Both the position numbers and the translations under genes were made by a program. Under the pieces are notes generated by a model. It saw only the letters and a program-made list of their open reading frames with translations. It made no database searches and had not been told where the DNA came from. From Streptomyces cellulosae (GTDB taxonomy: Bacteria; Actinomycetota; Actinomycetes; Streptomycetales; Streptomycetaceae), in contig NZ_JOEV01000069.1 of assembly GCF_000721105.1 (NCBI RefSeq), positions 1-26,428 on the forward strand: a stretch of DNA of 26,428 nt, given 5' to 3'. Positions 1 to 7,114 of this stretch are shown here, in pieces; positions within the stretch are counted from its first letter, which is position 1, and each line of letters opens with the position of its first letter.

Positions 1-90
1 CGCTGGGAACGACGCGACGACATCCACGAAGCCTTCCTCGGCCTCGCCACCTGCCTCATCACCCACAGACACGTCCAACGCCTTTGTTAG
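1..90 (+). pseudogene. IS5-family transposase, C-terminal end (cut by window edge)
   Basis: Reading from base 1, the plus strand encodes RWERRDDIHEAFLGLATCLI and then nine more residues before a TAG stop at 88-90. The RxERRxDIHxAFLxLAxxLI pattern is the usual C-terminus of IS5-family DDE transposases, including the catalytic-domain helix after the last acidic residue. Only 29 residues are inside the window, so I cannot tell whether the element is intact to the left. The transposase ends a few bases before a likely terminal inverted repeat. dctA, on the other strand, stops only about 20 bases further on. Confidence 0.75.
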
Positions 91-99
91 GACCTCTTA
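86..99. repeat. probable right terminal inverted repeat of the IS5-type element
   Basis: GTTAGGACCTCTTA overlaps the transposase stop codon. IS5-like elements of Streptomyces typically end with such a short sequence right after the transposase gene. The matching left repeat lies outside the window, so this is inferred from position and resemblance only. Confidence 0.45.
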
Positions 100-109
100 A
101 GGGGCACGG

Positions 110-1450
110 CTACGTGTCGGCGCCGACCTTGGGGGTGTCCAACTCGGCCTGCGGCGGCCTGGTGGTGCGGGAGTGCAGGACCTTGCGGGCCTGTTCGGCG
201 TCGAAGTCGTTCTCCCACTTGCCGATCACGATGGTGGCGACGGCGTTGCCGAGGACGTTGATGAACACGCGGCCCTCGTTGAGGATGCGGTCGATGCCGA
301 CGATCAGGGAGAGGGCGGCGAGCGGGATGTGGCCGACCGCGGTGACGGTGCTGGCGAGGACGATGAACGCGCCGCCCGCGATCCCGGCGGTGCCCTTGCT
401 GGTGAGCATCATGACGCCGACCATGATCAGCTGCTGCTGCCAGGACAGGTCGATGCCCATGGCCTGGGCCAGGAACAGGGAGGCCATCGTGAGGTAGACC
501 GCGGAGCCGTCAAGGTTGAAGGAGAACCCGGAGGGGATGACGATGCCGACCACGGGCCGGCCGATGCCGAGGATCTCCAGTTTGCGTACCAGCTGGGGCA
601 GGACGGCCTCGCTGGAACAGGTGCTGAGGGCGACGAGCAGTTCGGCCTTGAGGAAGCGGATGAGGCCGAACAGGCTCAGGCGGCAGGCCCGCATGATGGC
701 GCCGAGGACGACCAGGACGTAGACGACGCAGGTCGCGGTGAACAGGATGATGAGGTAGCCGAGCTGTTTGAGGCTCTCGGCGCCGTAGGTGGCGACCACG
801 GTGGCCAGGGCGCCGAAGGTGCCCAAGGGCGCGAGCCGCATCACCCAGCCCACGATGCGGAAGACGACGTCCGACAGTGCCTTGATGCCGCGGGTCAGCG
901 GTGCCCCTTCTTCGCCGGCCATGTTCAGGGCCACACCGAAGACGATCGAGACCATCAGCGCGGCCAGGATCGCGTTCCCGGTGATCGCCCCCAGCAGGGA
1001 GGCGGGGATGAGGGACGAGACGAAGCCGGTGAAGGTGGCGTGCTCGGTGGCGGTCTTCGGCACGTCGTCGGCGTTCAGTGACGAGGGGTCGACGTGCAGG
1101 CCGGAGCCGGGCTGGAAGATGTTGGCGACGACCAGCCCGATCAGCATGGACGCCAGGGACAGCACCAGGAAGTAGCCGATCGCCTTCACACCGATCCGGC
1201 CCGCCTTGCGCAGGTTGTCCATGGAGGCGATGCCGGTGGTGACCACACAGAAGACGACCGGGACCACGATCATCTTGACCAGCGCGATGAACCAGTCGTT
1301 GAGCGGCTTCAGGTCCTCACCCGGACCGGGCGCGAGGATGCCGACGGCGATGCCGAGGACGGCGGCCAGTACGACCTGGAACCACAGCTCACGTATGAGA
1401 CGGCTCAGCCGTGACCGCTGCGGGCGGCCGGTGGTGGTGGTGCTTGTCAT
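110..1450 (-). CDS. dctA: DctA-type dicarboxylate:cation symporter
   Basis: A 446-residue integral membrane protein of the dicarboxylate/amino acid:cation symporter family, which imports C4-dicarboxylates with protons or sodium. Family signatures are visible in order: a serine-rich re-entrant loop STCSSEAVLPQL (about 276-287), the substrate/cation-site segment FNLDGSAVYLTMASL (about 311-325), the second hairpin TSKGTAGI (about 350-357) and FINVLGNAVATIVIGKW (about 396-412). The length is normal for DctA. The start is the ATG at 1448-1450, with AAGGGAG seven bases upstream. It follows the tartrate-dehydratase-like gene on the same strand after a 166-bp gap, so the two are probably co-transcribed, and it would import the dehydratase substrate. 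Its 3' end lies only about 10-20 bp from the insertion-sequence end, so a native terminator may have been lost. The family call is firm; the substrate (tartrate rather than succinate or malate) is inferred from the neighbour. Confidence 0.92.
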   Translation of the reverse strand: MTSTTTTGRPQRSRLSRLIRELWFQVVLAAVLGIAVGILAPGPGEDLKPLNDWFIALVKMIVVPVVFCVVTTGIASMDNLRKAGRIGVKAIGYFLVLSLASMLIGLVVANIFQPGSGLHVDPSSLNADDVPKTATEHATFTGFVSSLIPASLLGAITGNAILAALMVSIVFGVALNMAGEEGAPLTRGIKALSDVVFRIVGWVMRLAPLGTFGALATVVATYGAESLKQLGYLIILFTATCVVYVLVVLGAIMRACRLSLFGLIRFLKAELLVALSTCSSEAVLPQLVRKLEILGIGRPVVGIVIPSGFSFNLDGSAVYLTMASLFLAQAMGIDLSWQQQLIMVGVMMLTSKGTAGIAGGAFIVLASTVTAVGHIPLAALSLIVGIDRILNEGRVFINVLGNAVATIVIGKWENDFDAEQARKVLHSRTTRPPQAELDTPKVGADT

Positions 1451-1575
1451 CGTTGGTGCTCCCTTGCACGACGATCGTGTGTAGCCCTGTCCCGTGGGGG
1501 TGCGGGGGACGCGAACGCGGCTCGCGCGCCCCCGATCTCGTGTGTGTCGCCCGTACCCGGCGACGCCGCCCGACG

Positions 1576-1597
1576 GCGCCCGCCCGGTGGCGGGCGC
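1576..1597. other. intercistronic hairpin between tarD-like gene and dctA
   Basis: A perfect 9-bp inverted repeat (GCGCCCGCC, 4-base loop CGGT, GGCGGGCGC) lies in the 166-bp gap between the two minus-strand genes. No T-run follows in the transcribed direction, so it looks more like a processing or partial attenuation site than a full terminator. Nothing else coding is visible in this gap. Confidence 0.4.
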
Positions 1598-1616
1598 GTC
1601 CGCGGCGGGGTGGCGG

Positions 1617-2783
1617 TCAGCTGTGCAGGGCGCGCAGCACCGTGTAGAAGGCGGCCTTGCTCTCGAAGCCGATGCCGGGGGTGTCGGTCAGGCCGACGCG
1701 GCTCTTCTCGACGACGGCGTCGTCGGCGAAGCCGCCGGTGGGCTGGAACTCGCCCGGGTAGGACTCGTTGCCGCCGAGCTTGAGGGCGGCTGCGATGTGC
1801 AGGGAGAACTGGTGCCCGCCGTGCGGGATGCAGCGCCTCGATGCCCAGCCGTGCCGGCGGAGCATGTCCTGGATGCGCAGGTACTCCACCAGACCGTAGG
1901 AGAGCGCGGGGTCGACCTGGATCGTGTCGCGGTCGGGGCGCAGGCCGCCGTAGCGGATCAGGTTGCGGGCGTCCTGGAGGGAGAAGAGGTTCTCGCCCGT
2001 GGCGATGGCGCCGGTGTAGTGCTCGGCGACGGTGGCGTTGAGGTGGTAGTCGAGCGGGTCGCCGATCTCCTCGTACCAGAACAGCCCGTAGGGCTCGATG
2101 GCCCGCCCGTACTCCAGGGCCGTGTCGAGGTCGAAGCGGCCGTTGACGTCGACGGCCAGCCGGGAGCCGTCGCCGTCCAGGACGTCGATGACGGCCTCGA
2201 TGCGGCGCAGGTCCTCCGCCAGGTCGGCGCCGCCGATCTTCATCTTGACGACGTCGTAGCCCAGGTCGAGGAAGCCGCGCATCTCGTCCTGAAGGTCGGT
2301 GAGGGTCTTGCCCGGGGCGTAGTAGCCGCCGGCGGCGTAGACGAAGACGGAGTCGTCGGGCTGCCCGTCGCCGTAGCGCTCGGACAGATACCGGTACAGC
2401 GGCTTGCCCTCGATCTTGGAGGCCAGGTCGAACAGGGCCATGTCCACCACACCGACCGCGACCGAGCGCTCGCCGTGCCCGCCGGGCTTCTCGTTGTTCA
2501 TCATCACGTCCCACGCCTTGGCGTGGTCCAGGCCGCCCCGCTCGTCGAGCAGGCTGCCGGGCTCGGCCTCGAGGAGGCGGGGCAGGACCCGGCGGCGCAG
2601 GATCTCTCCGGCGCTGTAGCGGCCGTTGGAGTTGAAGCCGTAGCCCACCACGGGCTTGCCGTCCCGGATGACATCGCTCTCGATCGCCACGATCGAACAG
2701 TCCATGGAGCTGAAGTCGATCCAGGCGTTGCGGATCGAGGAGCTGATCGGAACGACGCCCTCGTAGACGTTGGTGATCTTCAC
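1617..2783 (-). CDS. D-tartrate dehydratase-like enolase-superfamily enzyme
   Basis: A 388-residue mandelate-racemase-type enolase-superfamily protein. These enzymes abstract a proton next to a carboxylate using Mg2+. The KxK motif is at K180/K182 (VVKMKIGG). Metal ligands appear as D212 (VDVNGR), E238 (WYEE) and E264 (ATGEN), and the general acid/base histidine as H321 in CIPHGGHQFSLHIAAALKLG. The CIPHGGHQ and GGNESYPGEFQPTGGF segments match my recollection of the D(-)-tartrate dehydratase described from Bradyrhizobium, which turns D-tartrate into oxaloacetate. Length is also as expected (about 389). The start is GTG at 2781-2783 with AGAAAGG about six bases upstream. Neighbours are a dicarboxylate transporter downstream and a divergent GntR regulator with an operator-like palindrome, which fits a tartrate-utilisation unit. 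Another acid-sugar dehydratase of the same subgroup is the main alternative. Confidence 0.82.
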   Translation of the reverse strand: MKITNVYEGVVPISSSIRNAWIDFSSMDCSIVAIESDVIRDGKPVVGYGFNSNGRYSAGEILRRRVLPRLLEAEPGSLLDERGGLDHAKAWDVMMNNEKPGGHGERSVAVGVVDMALFDLASKIEGKPLYRYLSERYGDGQPDDSVFVYAAGGYYAPGKTLTDLQDEMRGFLDLGYDVVKMKIGGADLAEDLRRIEAVIDVLDGDGSRLAVDVNGRFDLDTALEYGRAIEPYGLFWYEEIGDPLDYHLNATVAEHYTGAIATGENLFSLQDARNLIRYGGLRPDRDTIQVDPALSYGLVEYLRIQDMLRRHGWASRRCIPHGGHQFSLHIAAALKLGGNESYPGEFQPTGGFADDAVVEKSRVGLTDTPGIGFESKAAFYTVLRALHS

Positions 2784-2799
2784 TGCGGACCTTTCTCAT

Positions 2800-2811
2800 A
2801 TCTTATAAGAT
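2800..2811. promoter_or_regulatory. palindromic operator, probable GntR (FCD) binding site
   Basis: ATCTTATAAGAT is a perfect 12-bp palindrome and stands out as an A/T-rich island in a G/C-rich sequence. It lies between the predicted -10 box and the GTG start of the dehydratase-like gene. Its position and short AT-rich form fit operators of FCD-type GntR repressors, and the divergent neighbour encodes one. Assignment to that regulator is inference. Confidence 0.65.
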
Positions 2812-2823
2812 GCGACGCCTGTT

Positions 2824-2853
2824 AGACTGAGCCGGTCCGCTGCGGGATGTCAA
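2824..2853 (-). promoter_or_regulatory. candidate sigma-70-type promoter for the tartrate operon
   Basis: On the minus strand a perfect TTGACA (2848-2853) is followed after 18 bases by CAGTCT (2824-2829), which keeps the key A and T of the -10 box. Transcription would start around 2817, just before the palindrome at 2800-2811, so a repressor bound there would block it. Predicted from sequence only. Confidence 0.5.
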
Positions 2854-2891
2854 GGGGTGGGGAACCTCCGGAAAGGAACGGTCAGGGGGCC

Positions 2892-3575
2892 ATGGCAGGA
2901 CAGAACCTGTTCTTCAGCAAGAGCGACCTCGCCTACGCGGAACTCCGCGATCGGATCCTCTTCGGCACTCTTCCCGCCGGGTCACGGCTCGCCCAGTACG
3001 ACCTCGCCGAGTCCCTCAACATGAGCATCACGCCGCTGCGTGAGGCCATCCGCCGCCTCAGCAGCGAGGGACTCGTCACCGTCGAAACCCACCGCGACGT
3101 CCGGGTCTCCGTCATGAATTCGAACGAAGCCCGCCAGCTGTTCGAAGTCCGCCTGTCCCTGGACCCGACCGCCGCCGAACTCGCCGCCCAGCGACGGACC
3201 GACGACGACATCGCCACCATGCGGGCCGCCGTCGACAAGCTCCTCCCCGTCACCCGCCAATGGGGGGAAGAGGCACTCACGGCCCACCGCGCCTTCCACC
3301 AGGCGCTGTACCGGGCCTCGCACAACGACGTCCTCATCCGTCTCCTGGACGACCTGTGGGACAAGTCCGACCGCTACCGTCGCCTCGGTCTCGAACTCCC
3401 CCCCGGTGACGAACCCCGCACCCGGGACCTTCAGGAGCACCATCAACTCGTCTCCCTGATCGTGGACGGCCGCGCCGCCGAAGCCGCCCAGCTGATGCGA
3501 GCTCACATCACCCACAGCCTCACCGCCACCGCCATCAGCGCCCTCGAAGACCGCGAGGGCGTTCGCGGGACGTGA
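2892..3575 (+). CDS. GntR-family regulator, FadR/FCD subfamily
   Basis: A 227-residue protein from the ATG at 2892; an in-frame ATG at 2847 would add 15 unconserved residues and would overlap the predicted divergent -35 box, so I prefer the later start. The winged-helix domain covers about residues 10-75 and contains LAESLNMSITPLREAIRRL followed by the wing GLVTVETHRDVRVS. The C-terminal FCD ligand domain (about 85-215) shows metal-binding-type residues in HRAFHQALYRAS and HHQLVSLIVDG. Such regulators usually respond to small organic acids and repress adjacent catabolic genes. The divergent arrangement with the tartrate genes and the shared palindrome suggest local control, with D-tartrate or a derived acid as the likely effector. 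The effector is inferred. Confidence 0.88.
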   Translation: MAGQNLFFSKSDLAYAELRDRILFGTLPAGSRLAQYDLAESLNMSITPLREAIRRLSSEGLVTVETHRDVRVSVMNSNEARQLFEVRLSLDPTAAELAAQRRTDDDIATMRAAVDKLLPVTRQWGEEALTAHRAFHQALYRASHNDVLIRLLDDLWDKSDRYRRLGLELPPGDEPRTRDLQEHHQLVSLIVDGRAAEAAQLMRAHITHSLTATAISALEDREGVRGT

Positions 3576-3628
3576 CGCGCGGTGACCTGAGCCGTCGTGA
3601 TGCGTGGGGGGAGGACTGACGGAAGTGC

Positions 3629-3817
3629 GTGAGCTCGGGCGTGCCGGTGGCCGTCGCGGAAGTGGGGGAGGGCGAGCAGGGCCTGCCGACCCGCGCTCAG
3701 GCGACGCCATCGGGTGCCGAGAGCCCGACGGTGTTCCGCCGGAGGGATGCGGCCGCCGTAACGGGCGTGGAGCTGCCCGCGCTGGGTCGTCCGGCCAGGA
3801 AGAAGGGCCCAGGACAT
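3629..3817 (-). pseudogene. decayed transposase N-terminal fragment (DDE_4/IS5-like HTH)
   Basis: On the minus strand, positions 3733-3629 read HRRALGTRWRRLSAGRQALL and continue ALPHFRDGHRHARAHA. This resembles the N-terminal helix-turn-helix of Tnp_4-type IS5 transposases, usually seen as RRxLGTRWRxLxAGRQALLxLAHLRxGxTYAxLA. The reading breaks down on both sides: the expected YARLAAGFGVG continuation is replaced by unrelated sequence, and no catalytic domain follows. It is the only recognisable content of the 370-bp gap 3576-3947 and separates the tartrate module from the monooxygenase cluster. Recognition is by eye, so the exact IS subgroup is uncertain. Confidence 0.5.
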
Positions 3818-3947
3818 GCGGGGATCCTTCTGCCGGAGAGGGAGCTGAGGGTGCCGGTAGGCCTGGTGGCGGGATGTACGGGCAGCGCAATGCGAGCGCA
3901 ACCGCGTGGCCCGGCGCGCGGAAACATCGGCGAGCCAGCTTGGGGTT

Positions 3948-5261
3948 ATGTTTCATTTGGGCTGGTTCATGGGCAGTGGCTTCAGCGTTCAGACCTGGGC
4001 GCAGGATCCGTGGGCGGGTAACACCGGCCGCGACTGGATGAAGGGCGACCTGTTCGTCGACCTGGCAGCGGCGCTGGAGCGGGCTTGCTTCGACTACCTG
4101 CTGGTCGAGGACACGAGCATGGTCGAGGACGCCTACGGCCGCTCGATGGAAACGACACTCAAGTACGGTCTGCTGGCCCCGAAGAACGACCCCGTCCCGC
4201 TGATCCCGCTGCTGACGCAACGTACGAAGCACATCGGCATCGCGGTCACCTTGTCGACGAGTTTCTACCACCCCTTCATGGCGGCCCGGACGATGACCAC
4301 CCTCGACCACCTGACCGAGGGACGGGTCGGACTGAACGTGGTCACCGGAAGCTCGTCGCGGGCGGCGCAGCAGTACGGCTACGACACGCTGATGAAGCAC
4401 AACGAGCGGTACGAGATGGCCAAGGAGTGGATGGAGGCCGTCGGGGCGTTGTGGGACTCCTGGGAGGAGGGTGCTGTCCTCGTCGACCAGGAGACGCCGC
4501 GCTACGCCGACCACACGAAGGTGCATCCGGTCGATTTCGAGGGGAAGTACTTCAGGACCCGTGGACCGCTCAACACCATCCCCGGGCCGCAGCGCCGTCC
4601 GGTCATCGTGCAGGCCGGGGCCTCGCCGGCGGGCCGTGACCTGGCCGCCAAGTACGCCGAGTCGATGCTCGCGCACGGCACCAGCATCGAGCAGATGAAA
4701 GCGTTCCGGCAGGACATGCACCGCCGCATGAAGGAGTACGGTCGCGACCCGGCCACCCTGAAGATCCTCTTTCTCATCGACCCGGTACTCGGTGACACCG
4801 ATCGCGTCGCACAGGCGCGCGTGGAGGACATGCAGGCCGCCCGCTGGAGCGACCAGGCGATCGAGCGGGGGCTGTGGGGGCTGAGCTACACCTCCGGCGG
4901 CGAATTCGACTTCTCCACGTTCGATCTCGACAAGGAAGTCCCTGACGTCTGGGGCAACGGTGAGACGAGCACCCTGCGTACGTTCGTCGAAGGCGCCCGG
5001 GGCAAGACGCTGCGCGAGGCCATCGCCACCGTCGACACGCACGCCGGCCTCGCGTTCGTCGGCTCGCCCGACACCGTGGCGTCGAAGATGGGTGAGGCGA
5101 TGGAGGAGATCGGCGGCGACGGCTTCCTGATGTCGCCGACTGTCACGCGGCGCAACATCGCCGAGATCGCGGACGGCCTGGCGCCCGCCCTGCGGAAGCG
5201 TGGCCTCATCAGAGACGGCTACCACCACAGCACGTTCCGCGAGAACCTCCTCGAATTCTGA
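3948..5261 (+). CDS. FMN-dependent monooxygenase, NtaA/EmoA/SnaA family (copy 1)
   Basis: A 437-residue TIM-barrel flavin monooxygenase of the bacterial-luciferase superfamily, nitrilotriacetate-monooxygenase group. Such enzymes receive FMNH2 from a separate reductase and oxidise a substrate with O2. Visible family features are FHLGWFMGSG (2-10), ERACFDYLLVEDT (44-56), GLNVVTGSSSRAAQQYG (128-144), HTKVHPVDFEGKYFRTRGPL (189-208), the flavin-phosphate segment VQAGASPAGRDLA (221-233) and GGDGFLMSP (389-397). I start at ATG 3948 because all relatives here begin just before FHxGWF; an in-frame GTG at 3906 would add 14 unrelated residues. There is only a weak Shine-Dalgarno. It precedes a family-5 binding protein and an MFS gene on the same strand. 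It shares VTGSS with copy 2 rather than the VTSGED of copies 3 and 4. Substrate unknown. Confidence 0.88.
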   Translation: MFHLGWFMGSGFSVQTWAQDPWAGNTGRDWMKGDLFVDLAAALERACFDYLLVEDTSMVEDAYGRSMETTLKYGLLAPKNDPVPLIPLLTQRTKHIGIAVTLSTSFYHPFMAARTMTTLDHLTEGRVGLNVVTGSSSRAAQQYGYDTLMKHNERYEMAKEWMEAVGALWDSWEEGAVLVDQETPRYADHTKVHPVDFEGKYFRTRGPLNTIPGPQRRPVIVQAGASPAGRDLAAKYAESMLAHGTSIEQMKAFRQDMHRRMKEYGRDPATLKILFLIDPVLGDTDRVAQARVEDMQAARWSDQAIERGLWGLSYTSGGEFDFSTFDLDKEVPDVWGNGETSTLRTFVEGARGKTLREAIATVDTHAGLAFVGSPDTVASKMGEAMEEIGGDGFLMSPTVTRRNIAEIADGLAPALRKRGLIRDGYHHSTFRENLLEF

Positions 5262-5392
5262 CGGCGTAATCCGAGAGGTACTGATGCGACGCGGGTGTGT
5301 CACCTGGCGCACTTTTACTGCTCGCAACATGGAGGCACGCCAGCGAATGCCGTGCTTTCAGGTCGACAGTGGGCCCAGAGCAGGAGGCATTG

Positions 5393-7030
5393 GTGGCTAC
5401 TACGGAACCCCGACAGCAGAGATCGGCGGACTTTCCGGCTGGATTGGACCGCCGCGGATTCTTGAAGGCCGGCGGTCTCGCCATCGGCGGTGTCAGCCTC
5501 GCGTCACTGATCGCCGCGTGCGGTCCCGAGGGCAGCAGCGGCGGGGCGGCGGGCGGTTCGAAGCTCACCCTGAGGATTCCGTTCCTGGCCGATATGCAGG
5601 TTCCCGACCCGGACATCATGTACGAGGGCGAAGGCGTCCAGGTCATGGAATCCGCCTACGAAGGACTTGTCCGCTACAAGCCAGGCACCTCGGAGTTCCT
5701 TCCGGGGCTGGCGAAGTCATGGACGCTTTCGACGGACCAGCTGACGTACACGTTCAAGCTGCAGCCGAACGTGAAGTTCCACGACGGAACCCTCGCGGAC
5801 GCGGAGTCGTGGCGGAAGACCTTCGAGCGGCGCGCCAAGGTCGCGCAGGGCCCCGCCTACATGGTCGCGGGAGTGGCCAAGACCGCGGCGCCCGATCCCA
5901 CCACGTTCGTCGTGACGCTCAAGTCGCCGAACAACGCGTTCCTGCACTACATGGCCTGCCCATGGCAACCGCTGGCGACGAGTCCCACCGCGGTGAAGAA
6001 GTACGCCTCCGGCGGCGACCTCGCGCAGAAGTGGCTGAAGACGCATGACGCGGGCACCGGGCCGTACATCATCAAGGAGTTCGTGCCGGGCAGCCATTAC
6101 ACGCTTGAGGCATTTCCCGGCTACTGGGGCCGGAAGCCCGCGTTCAAAACCGTCCGTATCGCGATCACGCCGAGCATCGCGACGCAGAAGCTGCAGCTCG
6201 ACGCGGGCGCGTTCGACATGGTGACCAAGGGCTTCGCGGTCCGGGACGTGCTGCAGTACCAGAAGAACCCGCAGTTCCGGGTCGTCAATTCCTACGGCGG
6301 CGTGGGCGAGGCGATCTGGCTGAACCCGAACGCCGGCGTCTTCGCCAACAGGGCGCTGCGCAAGGCCATGCTCACCGCCCTGGACCGCAAGTCGATCGTC
6401 GACACAGCGTGGAGCGGCCTCGCCACGGTCCAGAAGGGCCTGTTTCCGGAGAACACGCTCTCCTCAAGGCTGGCACCGTTCCCGGCTCAGGTGGATACCG
6501 CCCCGCTCAAGGCGCTGGCGGCAAGTCTGAAGGGGAAGACGATCGACCTGGCCTGGGGCTCGGACGGCGGCGCGCCGCGGCAGCAGATGGCCGAACTCAT
6601 CCAGACCCAGCTGGCTGCGCTGGGCCTGACCGTCACCGTCCGCGAGCTGCCGACGTCGGAGGAGTTCGACCTGCCCAACCAGCCGCCCTCCAAGCGCCCG
6701 GACATCCTGGTCTCCTTCCTCGGCGGGGACGCGCTGCACCTCGACACCACGCTGCGGATCCTGCTGCGCACCGGTGCCAAGCCGCTGAACTTCTTCCAGT
6801 ACTCGAACCCCGCACTCGACCAACTGATGGACCTGGCCATCAAGCAGCCGACGCCCGCGAAGACGGACGCTGTCTACGCGACCTGCAGCAAGATCATCGT
6901 CGATGAGGCCATCTGGATCCCGCTGTGCATCACGCCCAACTCCACGATCGCGCACACCTACGTGACCGGGATCGAGGACAACTCCTACTACCCGGCGATC
7001 TTCTGGCCGCAGTCCCTGAAGAGGATCTGA
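5393..7030 (+). CDS. Tat-exported family-5 ABC substrate-binding lipoprotein
   Basis: A 545-residue solute-binding protein of the oligopeptide/dipeptide/nickel (SBP_bac_5) family. I choose GTG 5393 because AGGAGG lies five bases upstream (5382-5387); an in-frame upstream frame from 5297 lacks such a site. The N-terminus carries twin arginines (DRRGFLKAG, R20-R21), a hydrophobic stretch and the lipobox LIAAC with C43, so it is probably exported folded by Tat and lipid-anchored outside the membrane. The mature part has family features such as YEGLVRYKPGTSEFLPGLAKSW, YTFKLQPNVKFHDGT and GTGPYIIKEFVPG. It lies 131 bp after monooxygenase copy 1 on the same strand. No permease or ATPase follows. 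The nearest matching permeases are at 22835-24738 on the other strand. The ligand could be a peptide, chelate or other compound. Confidence 0.92.
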   Translation: MATTEPRQQRSADFPAGLDRRGFLKAGGLAIGGVSLASLIAACGPEGSSGGAAGGSKLTLRIPFLADMQVPDPDIMYEGEGVQVMESAYEGLVRYKPGTSEFLPGLAKSWTLSTDQLTYTFKLQPNVKFHDGTLADAESWRKTFERRAKVAQGPAYMVAGVAKTAAPDPTTFVVTLKSPNNAFLHYMACPWQPLATSPTAVKKYASGGDLAQKWLKTHDAGTGPYIIKEFVPGSHYTLEAFPGYWGRKPAFKTVRIAITPSIATQKLQLDAGAFDMVTKGFAVRDVLQYQKNPQFRVVNSYGGVGEAIWLNPNAGVFANRALRKAMLTALDRKSIVDTAWSGLATVQKGLFPENTLSSRLAPFPAQVDTAPLKALAASLKGKTIDLAWGSDGGAPRQQMAELIQTQLAALGLTVTVRELPTSEEFDLPNQPPSKRPDILVSFLGGDALHLDTTLRILLRTGAKPLNFFQYSNPALDQLMDLAIKQPTPAKTDAVYATCSKIIVDEAIWIPLCITPNSTIAHTYVTGIEDNSYYPAIFWPQSLKRI

Positions 7031-7037
7031 TCAAGAC

Positions 7038-7067
7038 CTGGTCAGGCCTTCTTGAGGGCCTGACCAG
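7038..7067 (+). terminator. hairpin terminator after the binding protein
   Basis: A perfect 11-bp stem (CTGGTCAGGCC, 8-base loop, GGCCTGACCAG) begins eight bases after the stop codon of the binding-protein gene. There is no clear T-run, as is usual in Streptomyces. It probably ends or attenuates transcription before the MFS gene that starts at 7115. Confidence 0.7.
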
Positions 7068-7114
7068 TAAGTTCCGGCGTCATACGAGAGCGGCAGTGTC
7101 CTTAGGCAGGCAGT

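Noticed and set aside
173..1081. Long open frame (302 codons) on the plus strand, opposite dctA
   Set aside because: It is antisense to a clear DctA gene and consists of low-complexity D/G/E/Q-rich sequence typical of the mirror frame of G/C-rich genes.
1494..2825. 443-codon plus-strand open frame opposite the dehydratase-like gene
   Set aside because: Antisense to a conserved enolase-superfamily enzyme; no recognisable motif.
3906..3947. Upstream GTG start for monooxygenase copy 1
   Set aside because: The added 14 residues (MARRAETSASQLGV) do not resemble the N-termini of the four other copies, which begin two to seven residues before the FHxGWF or IHLAWF motif.
2982..5330. 782-codon minus-strand open frame
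   Set aside because: It runs antisense through the GntR gene and monooxygenase copy 1, both of which have clear families. Composition is that of an antisense shadow.
5262..5392. Possible cysteine-type leader peptide upstream of the binding protein (ATG 5284, MRRGCVTWRTF...)
   Set aside because: Actinobacterial sulfur-operon leader peptides have a recognisable DLxRVxSxxCR-like end, which is missing, and this frame has no early stop.
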